This document shows, piece after piece, positions 1 through 4,648 of a DNA stretch of 5,584 bases. The position numbers were made by a program, and so were the translations under genes. Source of the stretch: Methanobacterium sp. PtaU1.Bin242 (GTDB lineage Archaea; Methanobacteriota; Methanobacteria; Methanobacteriales; Methanobacteriaceae); the NCBI GenBank assembly GCA_002067565.1, contig MVQZ01000083.1, positions 1-5,584 on the forward strand, given 5' to 3'. A model generated the notes under the pieces. That model was not told where the DNA came from. It worked only from the letters and a program-made list of their open reading frames with translations, and ran no database searches. Position 1 is the stretch's first letter. Each line of letters starts with the position of its first letter.

Positions 1-386
1 TGATAAAGGAGAAGGGAGTGGAAGGTTTAGTCCTTAACTGGAGTCCAGTGGAAATAGCAGGGCTACATGTGGATCCCTTGACTGTAAGAGCCAGGGCAGT
101 GGTAGATGCCACCGGACATCCCTGTGAGATTGTTAAAATCATTCAGGAGAAAACCGGACCCGAACTAAACACCCCCACCGGCAAAATACTGGGTGAAAAA
201 TCCATGTGGGCAGACAGAGCCGAAAGCACGGTTACCGATAATGTGGGAGAAGTTTTCCCCGGTCTATACGTTGCAGGTATGGCTGCTAACGCAGTGCACG
301 GATCACCGAGAATGGGCCCTATATTCGGAGGAATGCTCCTATCAGGTGAAAAAATAGCCAAAATACTCATAAATAAACTTAAATAG
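1..386 (+). CDS. thi4: Thi4-type thiazole synthase (sulfide-dependent ADP-thiazole synthase), 3' part
   Basis: This is the C-terminal part of a Thi4 family protein. The frame is open from the window edge (first whole codon at base 3), so the start and the N-terminal dinucleotide-binding motif are missing; a GTG at 18 is in frame but internal. Thi4 makes the ADP-thiazole precursor of thiamine from NAD and glycine with iron; members in methanogens have also been annotated as ribose-1,5-bisphosphate isomerase. Visible family marks are LNWSPVEIAG, the LHVDP segment (His codon at 66-68), VVDATGH, and a C-terminal glycine-rich block (AGMAANAVHGSPRMGP, then FGGMLLSG) that belongs to the nucleotide-binding fold. 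In yeast Thi4 the position aligned with this His is the Cys that gives up its sulfur; archaeal enzymes with His there use free sulfide, so a catalytic, sulfide-dependent enzyme is expected. A TAG stop ends it 31 bases before the kinase gene. The family call is firm; the sulfide dependence is by analogy. Confidence 0.93.
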   Translation, partial: IKEKGVEGLVLNWSPVEIAGLHVDPLTVRARAVVDATGHPCEIVKIIQEKTGPELNTPTGKILGEKSMWADRAESTVTDNVGEVFPGLYVAGMAANAVHGSPRMGPIFGGMLLSGEKIAKILINKLK

Positions 387-417
387 AGAATTAACAGATT
401 AAACCAAAAAAATACAA

Positions 418-990
418 ATGATATTATTTATAACTGGAACTCCAGGCACAGGCAAAAGCACAACAGCACGTATGGTGGCTGAAAAGTTGTCCGTTCCACT
501 CATTGAATTAAATCAGCTGGTGGAGGATGAAGGTCTTTATACTGGATACCATCCCCGGTGGAGATATAAAATTGTGGATCTGGATGCCTTATGCCAACAT
601 TTAAATGAAATTATCAGGAAGTCTATAAGGGATAAAGAGGATCAGGAAGGTCTGATTGTGGTGGAAGGCCACCTATCACATTACTGTCAAGGAGCTGATG
701 TAGTGATTGTGCTACGCACCCATCCTGCTGTTTTAGGGCAACGTCTAGAAGAGAGGGGATATAAAAATGCTAAAATTAAGGAGAACATTGAGGCTGAGGC
801 CTTAGATGTTTGTGCATTTGAAGCATTCCAGAACTATGGTGATAGGGTAAATGAGATTGACACCACAGGTAAAAATCCGCAAGAAGTGGTTGATATTATG
901 GTGAAGATTATTAATGGAGAAGAACATTTTCCAGTGGGTGAAATCGATTTTCTGGATTATATATGCCAGAATAGAGATGAAAATTTCTGA
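418..990 (+). CDS. Adenylate kinase of the AK6/Fap7 (hCINAP) family
   Basis: A 190-residue P-loop nucleoside monophosphate kinase. The Walker A motif GTPGTGKST lies at residues 7-15, the EGHLSH strand at 83-88 is typical of archaeal AK6 proteins, VIVLRTHP follows at 96-103, and the LID-like segment RGYKNAKIKENIEAEALD covers about 113-130. Length is normal for the family (about 170-190). The family phosphorylates AMP with ATP or acts as an ATPase. In eukaryotes Fap7 helps late small-subunit assembly through uS11, so a role in 30S maturation is a reasonable inference given the ribosomal genes downstream. The ATG at 418 places the P-loop at the expected distance from the N-terminus. No Shine-Dalgarno motif is visible: the 31 bases before the ATG are A-rich and contain no GG. 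It may be read from the thi4 transcript or from a leaderless one. The short gap and same strand suggest co-transcription with thi4. Confidence 0.92.
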   Translation: MILFITGTPGTGKSTTARMVAEKLSVPLIELNQLVEDEGLYTGYHPRWRYKIVDLDALCQHLNEIIRKSIRDKEDQEGLIVVEGHLSHYCQGADVVIVLRTHPAVLGQRLEERGYKNAKIKENIEAEALDVCAFEAFQNYGDRVNEIDTTGKNPQEVVDIMVKIINGEEHFPVGEIDFLDYICQNRDENF

Positions 991-1031
991 TTTTTGAAAT
1001 ATTTATTCACATATAATTGTGACATCCTCCT

Positions 1032-1054
1032 AATGGTTTTGATATCACCATTTT
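1032..1054 (+). terminator. Possible terminator: small hairpin followed by TTTT
   Basis: AATGGT at 1032-1037 is the reverse complement of ACCATT at 1047-1052, giving a 6-bp stem with a 9-base loop that contains the palindrome GATATC. The 3' arm merges into TTTT (1051-1054). It begins 42 bases after the kinase stop codon. The stem is weak (2 G-C pairs) and archaeal termination depends mainly on T-runs, so this is only a candidate. A T-run also lies right after the kinase stop (991-995). Confidence 0.25.
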
Positions 1055-1229
1055 GTTGAATACATCCAACATGGGAAAAGCTTTTTAAAGGTTGAAGTAA
1101 ATAAATCATGTTATTATTCTTAAGTACATATCATACCAGGATTTAAATTACTCATCCTATAATTGATATTCAACCCCTATTAAACTTAAGATGCCCATAA
1201 TATCTGTATTCTGGTTAAATGTGATAAAA

Positions 1230-1236
1230 GAGAGGT
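1230..1236 (+). promoter_or_regulatory. Ribosome binding site for the RNase P component 4 gene
   Basis: GAGAGGT at 1230-1236 resembles the anti-16S motif and stands 6 bases before the TTG at 1243. It supports the TTG over the ATG at 1270, which has only coding-like purines before it. An in-frame TAG at 1237-1239 rules out any start further upstream. Confidence 0.6.
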
Positions 1237-1242
1237 TAGACT

Positions 1243-1614
1243 TTGAGAAGGGGAAGAAGACAAAAATGGATGATAAAAATAGGAGAAGAGAGAATAAATA
1301 TCCTTTTTCAGCTTGCTGAAGAAGAACTATCACATAATCCAGAAAGATCTCATCGTTATGTGCAAATGGCCCGAAATATAGCCCAAAAATATAACCTGAA
1401 AATTAACCCCCAATGGAACCGGAGGTACTGTAAAAATTGTCATAAGTTCCTTCGACCGGGATTTAACTCCAGGATAAGACTATCAAACTCTTCAATAATT
1501 ATAAACTGCCTGGAATGTGGAGAATTAAGAAGAATATCTTATATAAAAGAAAAAAAAGAGAGAAGGAGTAAAAAAATTGAATTCCACACCCTCAAAGAAG
1601 GAACTGATGAATAG
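1243..1614 (+). CDS. rnp4: Ribonuclease P protein component 4 (Rpp21/Rpr2 family)
   Basis: A 123-residue basic protein of the archaeal/eukaryal Rpp21 (Rpr2) family, one of the protein subunits that help the RNase P RNA cut the 5' leader from pre-tRNA. The N-terminal helical part carries the family blocks RRGRRQKWM and NPERSHRYVQMAR (residues 32-44). The zinc ribbon follows with Cys63 and Cys66 (CKNC) and Cys89 and Cys92 (CLEC), all four ligands present. A lysine- and arginine-rich tail (about 102-112) fits RNA binding. I chose the TTG start because RGRRxKWM is a conserved N-terminal motif in this family and a stop codon lies just upstream. It is the first gene after the 252-base gap, so it probably heads the operon with YhbY, eS19 and the PDCD5-like gene. 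Its 3' end overlaps the next gene by 38 bases in another frame, or by 8 bases if the later ATG is used. Confidence 0.93.
   Translation: MRRGRRQKWMIKIGEERINILFQLAEEELSHNPERSHRYVQMARNIAQKYNLKINPQWNRRYCKNCHKFLRPGFNSRIRLSNSSIIINCLECGELRRISYIKEKKERRSKKIEFHTLKEGTDE
1565..1568 (+). promoter_or_regulatory. Ribosome binding site that favours the TTG start of the YhbY-like gene
   Basis: GGAG inside AGAAGGAGT lies 8 bases before the TTG at 1577. The competing ATG at 1607 has only GAAGGAA close to it with about 4 bases of spacing. The site lies inside the RNase P gene, so the two genes are translationally linked whichever start is used. Confidence 0.5.
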
Positions 1615-1840
1615 ATCACTTTCAACCATCACTATCAACATAGGTAAATCAGGAATAAATGAAAGTGTTGTGGATGAAATAAAGAGACAGCTTAAAGACA
1701 AGGAAGTGGTTAAGATCAGATTTTCGAAGGGTATATCTCCCCAGAAACAAAACTATATTAACCAAATAACTGAGAAATCAAATTCTAAATTAATTGATTT
1801 TAGAGGTAACGTTGCAATATTATTCAAAAAAAAGAGGTAA
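1577..1840 (+). CDS. YhbY-like RNA-binding protein (CRM domain)
   Basis: An 87-residue protein, close to the length of stand-alone CRM-domain proteins (about 90-100). The GKSG loop at residues 23-26 followed by INESVVDEIKRQLKDKEVVKIRF matches the GxxG loop, helix and strand of the CRM fold. The C-terminal strand segment LIDFRGNVAILFKK (about 72-85) is also typical. Bacterial YhbY binds pre-50S particles and plant CRM proteins act in intron splicing; archaeal members are thought to bind ribosomal precursors or other structured RNA, but the target here is unknown. The start is uncertain: TTG at 1577 has a good Shine-Dalgarno site, while ATG at 1607 would give 77 residues starting MNRSLSTITI and would keep the whole core. 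It overlaps the RNase P gene, and eS19 follows after 15 bases, so it is almost certainly in the same transcript. Confidence 0.85.
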   Translation: MNSTPSKKELMNRSLSTITINIGKSGINESVVDEIKRQLKDKEVVKIRFSKGISPQKQNYINQITEKSNSKLIDFRGNVAILFKKKR

Positions 1841-1855
1841 ACTTGGAGGCTAAAT

Positions 1856-2293
1856 ATGACAACTATTTATGATGTACCTGCAGATTCGCTTATCAACGAA
1901 GTTGCAAAGGAACTAAAAGAAAATGAGAGTATAAAACAGCCAGAATGGGCTCAATTCGTTAAAACAGGCGTTCATAAAGAGAGAAGGCCAGAAAACTCTG
2001 ATTGGTGGTATGTACGATGTGCATCTATCCTTAGAAAGGTTTATATTGATGGTCCTGTGGGAATTAACAGTTTGAAGACCTATTACGGTGGAAAAAAAGA
2101 TAGAGGAACCAATCCTGAAAAGTTCAGGCCAGGCAGTGGAGCAGTAATAAGAGGAGCCTTACACCAACTGGAAACTGCTGGTTTTATGGAGAAAGTAGGA
2201 GAAGGTAGACAGGTAACTTCCCAGGGAAGGTCTTTCCTGGATAAAGCATCTCACAAGCTTAAAAGAGAAATTCCAGAACTAGCTAAGTATTAG
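1856..2293 (+). CDS. rps19e: 30S ribosomal protein eS19 (S19e)
   Basis: A 145-residue small-subunit protein found only in archaea and eukaryotes; it binds the head of the 30S particle and is needed for rRNA maturation in eukaryotes. Family blocks are WAQFVKTGVHKERRP (residues 31-45), WWYVRCASILRKVY (50-63), the basic loop YGGKKDRGTNPEKFRPGSG (77-95), the following helix VIRGALHQLE, and the C-terminal VTSQGRSFLDK. Length agrees with the family (about 145-150). The ATG is supported by GGAGG at 1845-1849, 6 bases upstream. The PDCD5-like gene follows after 11 bases; pairing of eS19 with a PDCD5-like gene is common in archaea. Confidence 0.97.
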   Translation: MTTIYDVPADSLINEVAKELKENESIKQPEWAQFVKTGVHKERRPENSDWWYVRCASILRKVYIDGPVGINSLKTYYGGKKDRGTNPEKFRPGSGAVIRGALHQLETAGFMEKVGEGRQVTSQGRSFLDKASHKLKREIPELAKY

Positions 2294-2304
2294 GGAGGCC
2301 AGAT

Positions 2305-2640
2305 ATGAGCGATATAGAAGAGCTACGCCGTAAAAGAATGCAACAGTTGCAGCAGCAGGCTGCACAGCAGTCTTCTGAAGCTGAATCTCAGGAAAAAATG
2401 CGCAGAGAGCTTGAAGCTCAAAAAAGACAGGCTATAATGCAGATATTGACTCCTGAGGCTCGAAGTAGGCTGGCTAATCTACGTCTCACCCGCCCGGAAT
2501 TTGTAGAACAGATCGAACTTCAGCTAATCCAGCTGGCGCAGATGGGAAGAGTTAAAGCAAAAATAACTGATGAACAGCTTAAAGTGCTCTTAAAAAAGCT
2601 TGCTGGACAAAAAAGGGATATAAACATTACCTGGAAATAG
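2305..2640 (+). CDS. DNA-binding protein of the PDCD5 family (MTH1615-like)
   Basis: A 111-residue member of the archaeal/eukaryal PDCD5 (TFAR19) family, a compact helical bundle after a mobile N-terminal helix; a solution structure exists for the Methanothermobacter homologue MTH1615. The first 45 residues are charged and very rich in Gln (QQLQQQAAQQ at 13-22), as in other members. The core contains ILTPEARSRLANLRLTRPEF (47-66), the most conserved block, then a LIQLAQ helix and ITDEQLKVLLKKL (87-99). Family members are called DNA-binding in archaea, but the eukaryotic protein is linked to apoptosis and to the TRiC/CCT chaperonin, so the real role may concern protein folding. The ATG has GGGAGG (2293-2298) 6 bases upstream, overlapping the last base of the eS19 stop codon, so translation of the two genes is probably coupled. 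Confidence 0.95.
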   Translation: MSDIEELRRKRMQQLQQQAAQQSSEAESQEKMRRELEAQKRQAIMQILTPEARSRLANLRLTRPEFVEQIELQLIQLAQMGRVKAKITDEQLKVLLKKLAGQKRDINITWK

Positions 2641-2703
2641 GTACTCTCCCTCAATTATCTAATAAATCCAGAAATAATTAATCCAGAAAACAGCACAAAT
2701 AAA
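2641..2703 (+). promoter_or_regulatory. Possible internal promoter before the PP-loop gene
   Basis: This 63-base AT-rich spacer is the longest gap inside the ribosomal group. It has no Shine-Dalgarno motif near the ATG at 2704. A/T-rich AAATAATTAA at about 2672-2681 is centred some 27 bases before that ATG, where an archaeal TATA box would sit for a leaderless transcript. The decamer AATCCAGAAA occurs twice, at 2665-2674 and 2680-2689, flanking this word. The promoter is an inference from position only. Confidence 0.3.
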
Positions 2704-3300
2704 ATGAAGGTATGCGTACTATACAGCGGGGGAAAAGATAGCTCTTTAATGGCAGTGATTCTCCATAAGTTAGGATATCAGGTTGAACTGGCAACAGTGA
2801 ATTTTGGGATATTTCCCTCTTGGAAGCCAGCAGCACAATCAGCCCATAATCTTGGATTTTCCCATCAAATTTTAAAGGCTGATACAAGCCTGCTTGATGA
2901 AACAGTAGAAATGATCCTTAATGATGGATTTCCAAACAATGGACTGAACCACATTCACAGCCAGACTATGAAAATAGCCGCAGAAAACTACTCTGTGGTT
3001 GCAGACGGCACCCGAAGAGATGACAGAGTTCCCAAACTAAATTCCAATCAAATAAGGAGTTTTGAGGATTCAAAACAGGTACAGTACCTGAACCTGGCAG
3101 GATTTGGACATAAAACCATAGATAAGCTTTCAATGAGACTTTTTGAAGTTAAAAAAGAGTTAACCAGTAAGGATAACAATTCTGACTATGAAATTGAAAT
3201 AAGATATCTTATAGATCAGTTGAGAGGAGATAAAACTGCCTCTCGCATATTTCCAGAACATATTCAATCAAGAGTTATAGGATGGAGAAAAAATGAGTAG
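2704..3300 (+). CDS. Uncharacterised PP-loop ATPase (COG2117-like)
   Basis: A 198-residue protein with an N-terminal ATP-pyrophosphatase loop, SGGKDSS at residues 8-14, in a Rossmann-like start (MKVCVLYSGGKDS). The segment ADGTRRDDRVP (100-110) corresponds to the second nucleotide- or substrate-side motif of the superfamily. The C-terminal part ends in FPEHIQSRVIGWR (183-195), which looks conserved in archaeal homologues. PP-loop enzymes adenylate a substrate before adding sulfur or nitrogen; relatives include tRNA thiolases (MnmA, ThiI, TtcA). No cysteine pair typical of TtcA is seen; the only Cys is Cys4. The older label as a subunit of a tRNA 2-thiouridine methyltransferase is only prediction, and the substrate is unknown. 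The ATG at 2704 is right before the first strand, so it is the likely start despite the lack of a Shine-Dalgarno motif. The 3' end overlaps eL39 by 8 bases, a sign of operon membership. Confidence 0.88.
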   Translation: MKVCVLYSGGKDSSLMAVILHKLGYQVELATVNFGIFPSWKPAAQSAHNLGFSHQILKADTSLLDETVEMILNDGFPNNGLNHIHSQTMKIAAENYSVVADGTRRDDRVPKLNSNQIRSFEDSKQVQYLNLAGFGHKTIDKLSMRLFEVKKELTSKDNNSDYEIEIRYLIDQLRGDKTASRIFPEHIQSRVIGWRKNE

Positions 3301-3448
3301 AAACAAACCATTAGGTAAAAAATTAAGACTAGCAAAGCTCAACAAACAGAACAGAAGAGTGCCTCTTTGGGTTATGCTTAAAACATCAAGAAAAGTAAGA
3401 ACCCACCCTAAAATGAGGATGTGGAGAAGAAGTAAGATAAAGGTATGA
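3293..3448 (+). CDS. rpl39e: 50S ribosomal protein eL39 (L39e)
   Basis: A 51-residue, strongly basic protein, exactly the usual size of eL39. It starts MSRNKPLGKKLRLAKLNKQN and includes the family hallmarks RRVPLWVMLKT (residues 21-31), RKVRTHPK (33-40) and a C-terminal RMWRRSKIKV. eL39 lines the lower part of the polypeptide exit tunnel, replacing the inner extension of bacterial uL23. The ATG at 3293 overlaps the last 8 bases of the PP-loop gene, and TGGAGA at 3283-3288 provides a ribosome binding site 4 bases upstream of the start. It ends in TGA; eL31 follows after 38 bases. It is small enough to be missed by automatic calling with a length cut-off, but the protein is unmistakable. Confidence 0.97.
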   Translation: MSRNKPLGKKLRLAKLNKQNRRVPLWVMLKTSRKVRTHPKMRMWRRSKIKV

Positions 3449-3486
3449 TAAATACATTATAAAATAGGTACAGGAGGATTATTTAC

Positions 3487-3732
3487 ATGGAAAGAGTTTA
3501 CACTATACCATTAAGGGATGTTAAAAAGGTTCCCCGGACCATCCGGTCTCCCAAAGCTATTCGTCACGTTAAAGAGTTCCTGCAAAGACATATGAAATCT
3601 GATGACATCAAATTGGATTCCTCGGTAAATGAAAAAATTTGGGAGAGAGGAATTCAAAAAATACCACCTAAAATAAAGGTTAAAGCCGTCAAAGATGAGG
3701 ATGGTTCTGTATTGGTCACCTTGGTTGAATAG
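3487..3732 (+). CDS. rpl31e: 50S ribosomal protein eL31 (L31e)
   Basis: An 81-residue basic protein of the archaeal/eukaryal eL31 family, which sits at the rim of the exit tunnel where nascent-chain factors and SRP bind. Visible family marks are the N-terminal YTIPLRDVKKVPRTIRSPKA (residues 5-24), the helix RHVKEFLQRHMK (26-37), and VNEKIWERGIQKIPPKIKVK (47-66), where WxxGIxKIPxKIxV is the most conserved stretch. Length agrees with archaeal members (about 80-95). AGGAGGA at 3472-3478, 8 bases before the ATG, is the strongest ribosome binding site in the window, as expected for a highly made ribosomal protein. The TAG stop is built into the ribosome binding site of aIF6. Confidence 0.97.
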   Translation: MERVYTIPLRDVKKVPRTIRSPKAIRHVKEFLQRHMKSDDIKLDSSVNEKIWERGIQKIPPKIKVKAVKDEDGSVLVTLVE

Positions 3733-3735
3733 GTG
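3731..3735 (+). promoter_or_regulatory. Ribosome binding site of aIF6 that spans the eL31 stop codon
   Basis: AGGTG at 3731-3735 shares two bases with the TAG stop of eL31 (3730-3732) and lies 6 bases before the ATG at 3742. It decides the start: the GTG at 3733 is part of the binding site rather than a start codon. Terminating ribosomes from eL31 would sit on this site, which suggests coupled translation. Confidence 0.75.
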
Positions 3736-3741
3736 CATTTA

Positions 3742-4416
3742 ATGATTAGAAGAGTTAATCTGGGCGGAAACCCCAACCTGGGTGTTTCCATAGCCGCCAC
3801 TGAAAAATTGGCAATAGTACCCCCTAAGATGGGGCCAGGAATGATAGATTTAATAGAGGAATCTCTTGGTGTAGAAACAGTTGAAACACCAATAAGTGGC
3901 AGTAATCTTGCAGGTGCCCTGGCATGCGGAAATTCAAATGGATTTGTGGTTTCCAAATATGCATTTGACCGGGAAATAGAAGCTATCCGGAATATTGGTG
4001 TGGAAGTGGAGAGAATACCAGACAGGCTTACTGCCGTGGGCAACATCATACTGGCTAATGATTTTGGGGCCATAGTAAATCCTTTGCTTTCTGATGAATC
4101 AGTGGAAATGATAACCCAGGTTCTGGATGTAGAAGTTGAAAGAGGAAGTATTGCTAAATTTAAGATCACAGGAGCTGTGGCAACCGCTACCAATAAAGGA
4201 GTGCTAGTACACCCTGCTGCCAGTCAGGAAGATATTAATTGGGTGGAAAAAGTACTTAAAGCTCCTGCAGATGTGGGAACTGTTAATAACGGCACAGCAC
4301 TGGTTGGAGCATGTACTGTTGCCACTTCAAAAGGTGTTCTGGTAAGTCTAAACACCACAGGTCCGGAACTGGCAAGAATTGAAGAAACATTTGGTTTTCT
4401 AGAGGGATATTTATGA
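3742..4416 (+). CDS. eif6: Translation initiation factor 6 (aIF6)
   Basis: A 224-residue aIF6. The factor binds the 50S subunit at uL14 near the sarcin-ricin loop and blocks joining of the 30S subunit until assembly or recycling is complete. The pentein fold of five quasi-repeats is visible: GNPNLGVSIAATEKLAIVPP (residues 9-28), GNSNGFVVSKYA (63-74), LTAVGNIILANDFGAIVNP (96-114), GAVATATNKGVLVHPAASQED (144-164, with recurring GVLVHP), and NNGTALVGACTVATSKGVLV (182-201). Length is typical for archaea (about 220-225). I chose the ATG at 3742 rather than the upstream GTG because the former gives the canonical MIRR start and a correctly spaced ribosome binding site. Its TGA overlaps the ATG of the eL20 gene (ATGA at 4413-4416), so the two are translationally coupled. 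The conserved grouping with eL39, eL31 and eL20 is well known in archaea. Confidence 0.97.
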   Translation: MIRRVNLGGNPNLGVSIAATEKLAIVPPKMGPGMIDLIEESLGVETVETPISGSNLAGALACGNSNGFVVSKYAFDREIEAIRNIGVEVERIPDRLTAVGNIILANDFGAIVNPLLSDESVEMITQVLDVEVERGSIAKFKITGAVATATNKGVLVHPAASQEDINWVEKVLKAPADVGTVNNGTALVGACTVATSKGVLVSLNTTGPELARIEETFGFLEGYL

Positions 4417-4643
4417 AGACAAAGATATTTAGAATTCAGGGTAAATTTATGATGGGTAACGCTATAAAACCTTTTACTAGAGAGTTAAAAGCCATAAACG
4501 AAGAAGAAATCAAAGAAAAGATTTATTCTGAGTTTGGAAGTAAACATCATATTAAAAGGAACAAAATCATGATTGAGGAAATAGATGAAATTTCAGCAGA
4601 TGAAATTCAGGATCCTTTGGTTAAAGCTCTTATCAAGGAGTGA
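4413..4643 (+). CDS. rpl18a: 50S ribosomal protein eL20 / LX (L18Ae)
   Basis: A 76-residue protein of the archaeal LX family, corresponding to one domain of the longer eukaryotic eL20 (L18a). It begins MKTKIFRIQGKF, with the next block MGNAIKPFTRELKAINEEE (residues 14-32), where F(T)RE.KA is conserved. Then EKIYSEFGSKHHIKRNKI (35-52) includes the conserved GSKHxxKRxxI, followed by an acidic tail. Its size is normal for LX (about 75-80). The ATG overlaps the aIF6 stop codon, and GAGGGAT at 4402-4408 inside aIF6 serves as ribosome binding site. The final codons AAG GAG are the binding site of the prefoldin gene. In some archaea LX can be absent or present in substoichiometric amounts on purified ribosomes; nothing here tests that. 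Confidence 0.95.
   Translation: MKTKIFRIQGKFMMGNAIKPFTRELKAINEEEIKEKIYSEFGSKHHIKRNKIMIEEIDEISADEIQDPLVKALIKE
4635..4640 (+). promoter_or_regulatory. Ribosome binding site of prefoldin alpha that fixes its start
   Basis: AAGGAG at 4635-4640 is formed by the last two sense codons of eL20, directly before its TGA, and stands 8 bases before the ATG at 4649. A GTG at 4640 is in the same frame but overlaps this site, so the ATG is the better start. Confidence 0.75.
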
Positions 4644-4648
4644 ATTTT

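Larger units (their letters stand above)
991..1242 (+). other. 252-base non-coding gap between the kinase and the RNase P gene
   Basis: No credible reading frame is seen on either strand; the ATG at 1071 reaches a stop after five codons. The region is AT-rich. TATA-like words occur at 1011-1017 (ATATAAT), 1082-1090 (TTTTTAAAG) and 1157-1164 (CCTATAAT). None has a clearly better context, so I do not choose one promoter. Two small inverted repeats overlap at 1032-1074 and are listed separately. By eye I found no tRNA or C/D box RNA. It most likely holds the end of the thi4-kinase transcript and the promoter of the RNase P/ribosomal group. Confidence 0.6.

Noticed and set aside
143..370. 75-codon - strand frame opposite thi4
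   Set aside because: Antisense to conserved Thi4 C-terminal motifs; no ribosome binding site or homology recognised.
1076..1085. Palindrome AAAAGCTTTT as an operator
   Set aside because: A 10-base palindrome in AT-rich DNA is expected by chance and is not repeated elsewhere in the window.
991..1242. C/D box RNA or tRNA in the large spacer
   Set aside because: GTGATAA at 1221-1227 resembles a C box but there is no matching D box (CTGA) at a suitable distance before the gene starts; no cloverleaf pattern was found by eye.
2313..2430. Gln-rich, repeat-like N-terminal segment of the PDCD5-like protein as a tandem repeat or odd insertion
   Set aside because: A charged, Gln-rich N-terminal helix is normal for archaeal PDCD5 homologues.
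2678..3738. Short - strand frames opposite the PP-loop gene and eL31
   Set aside because: Both are fully explained by conserved + strand genes and show no independent coding signs.
3733..3741. GTG at 3733 as the start of aIF6
   Set aside because: It is part of the AGGTG ribosome binding site, and the family begins at the MIRR reached from the ATG at 3742.
3654..4193. Long open frame of 179 codons on the - strand opposite eL31 and aIF6
   Set aside because: It lies almost wholly antisense to the clearly recognised aIF6 gene, shows no family motif, and has composition expected from a mirrored reading of a Gly/Ala/Val-rich gene.
4640..4648. GTG at 4640 as the start of prefoldin alpha
   Set aside because: It overlaps the AAGGAG binding site that serves the ATG at 4649.
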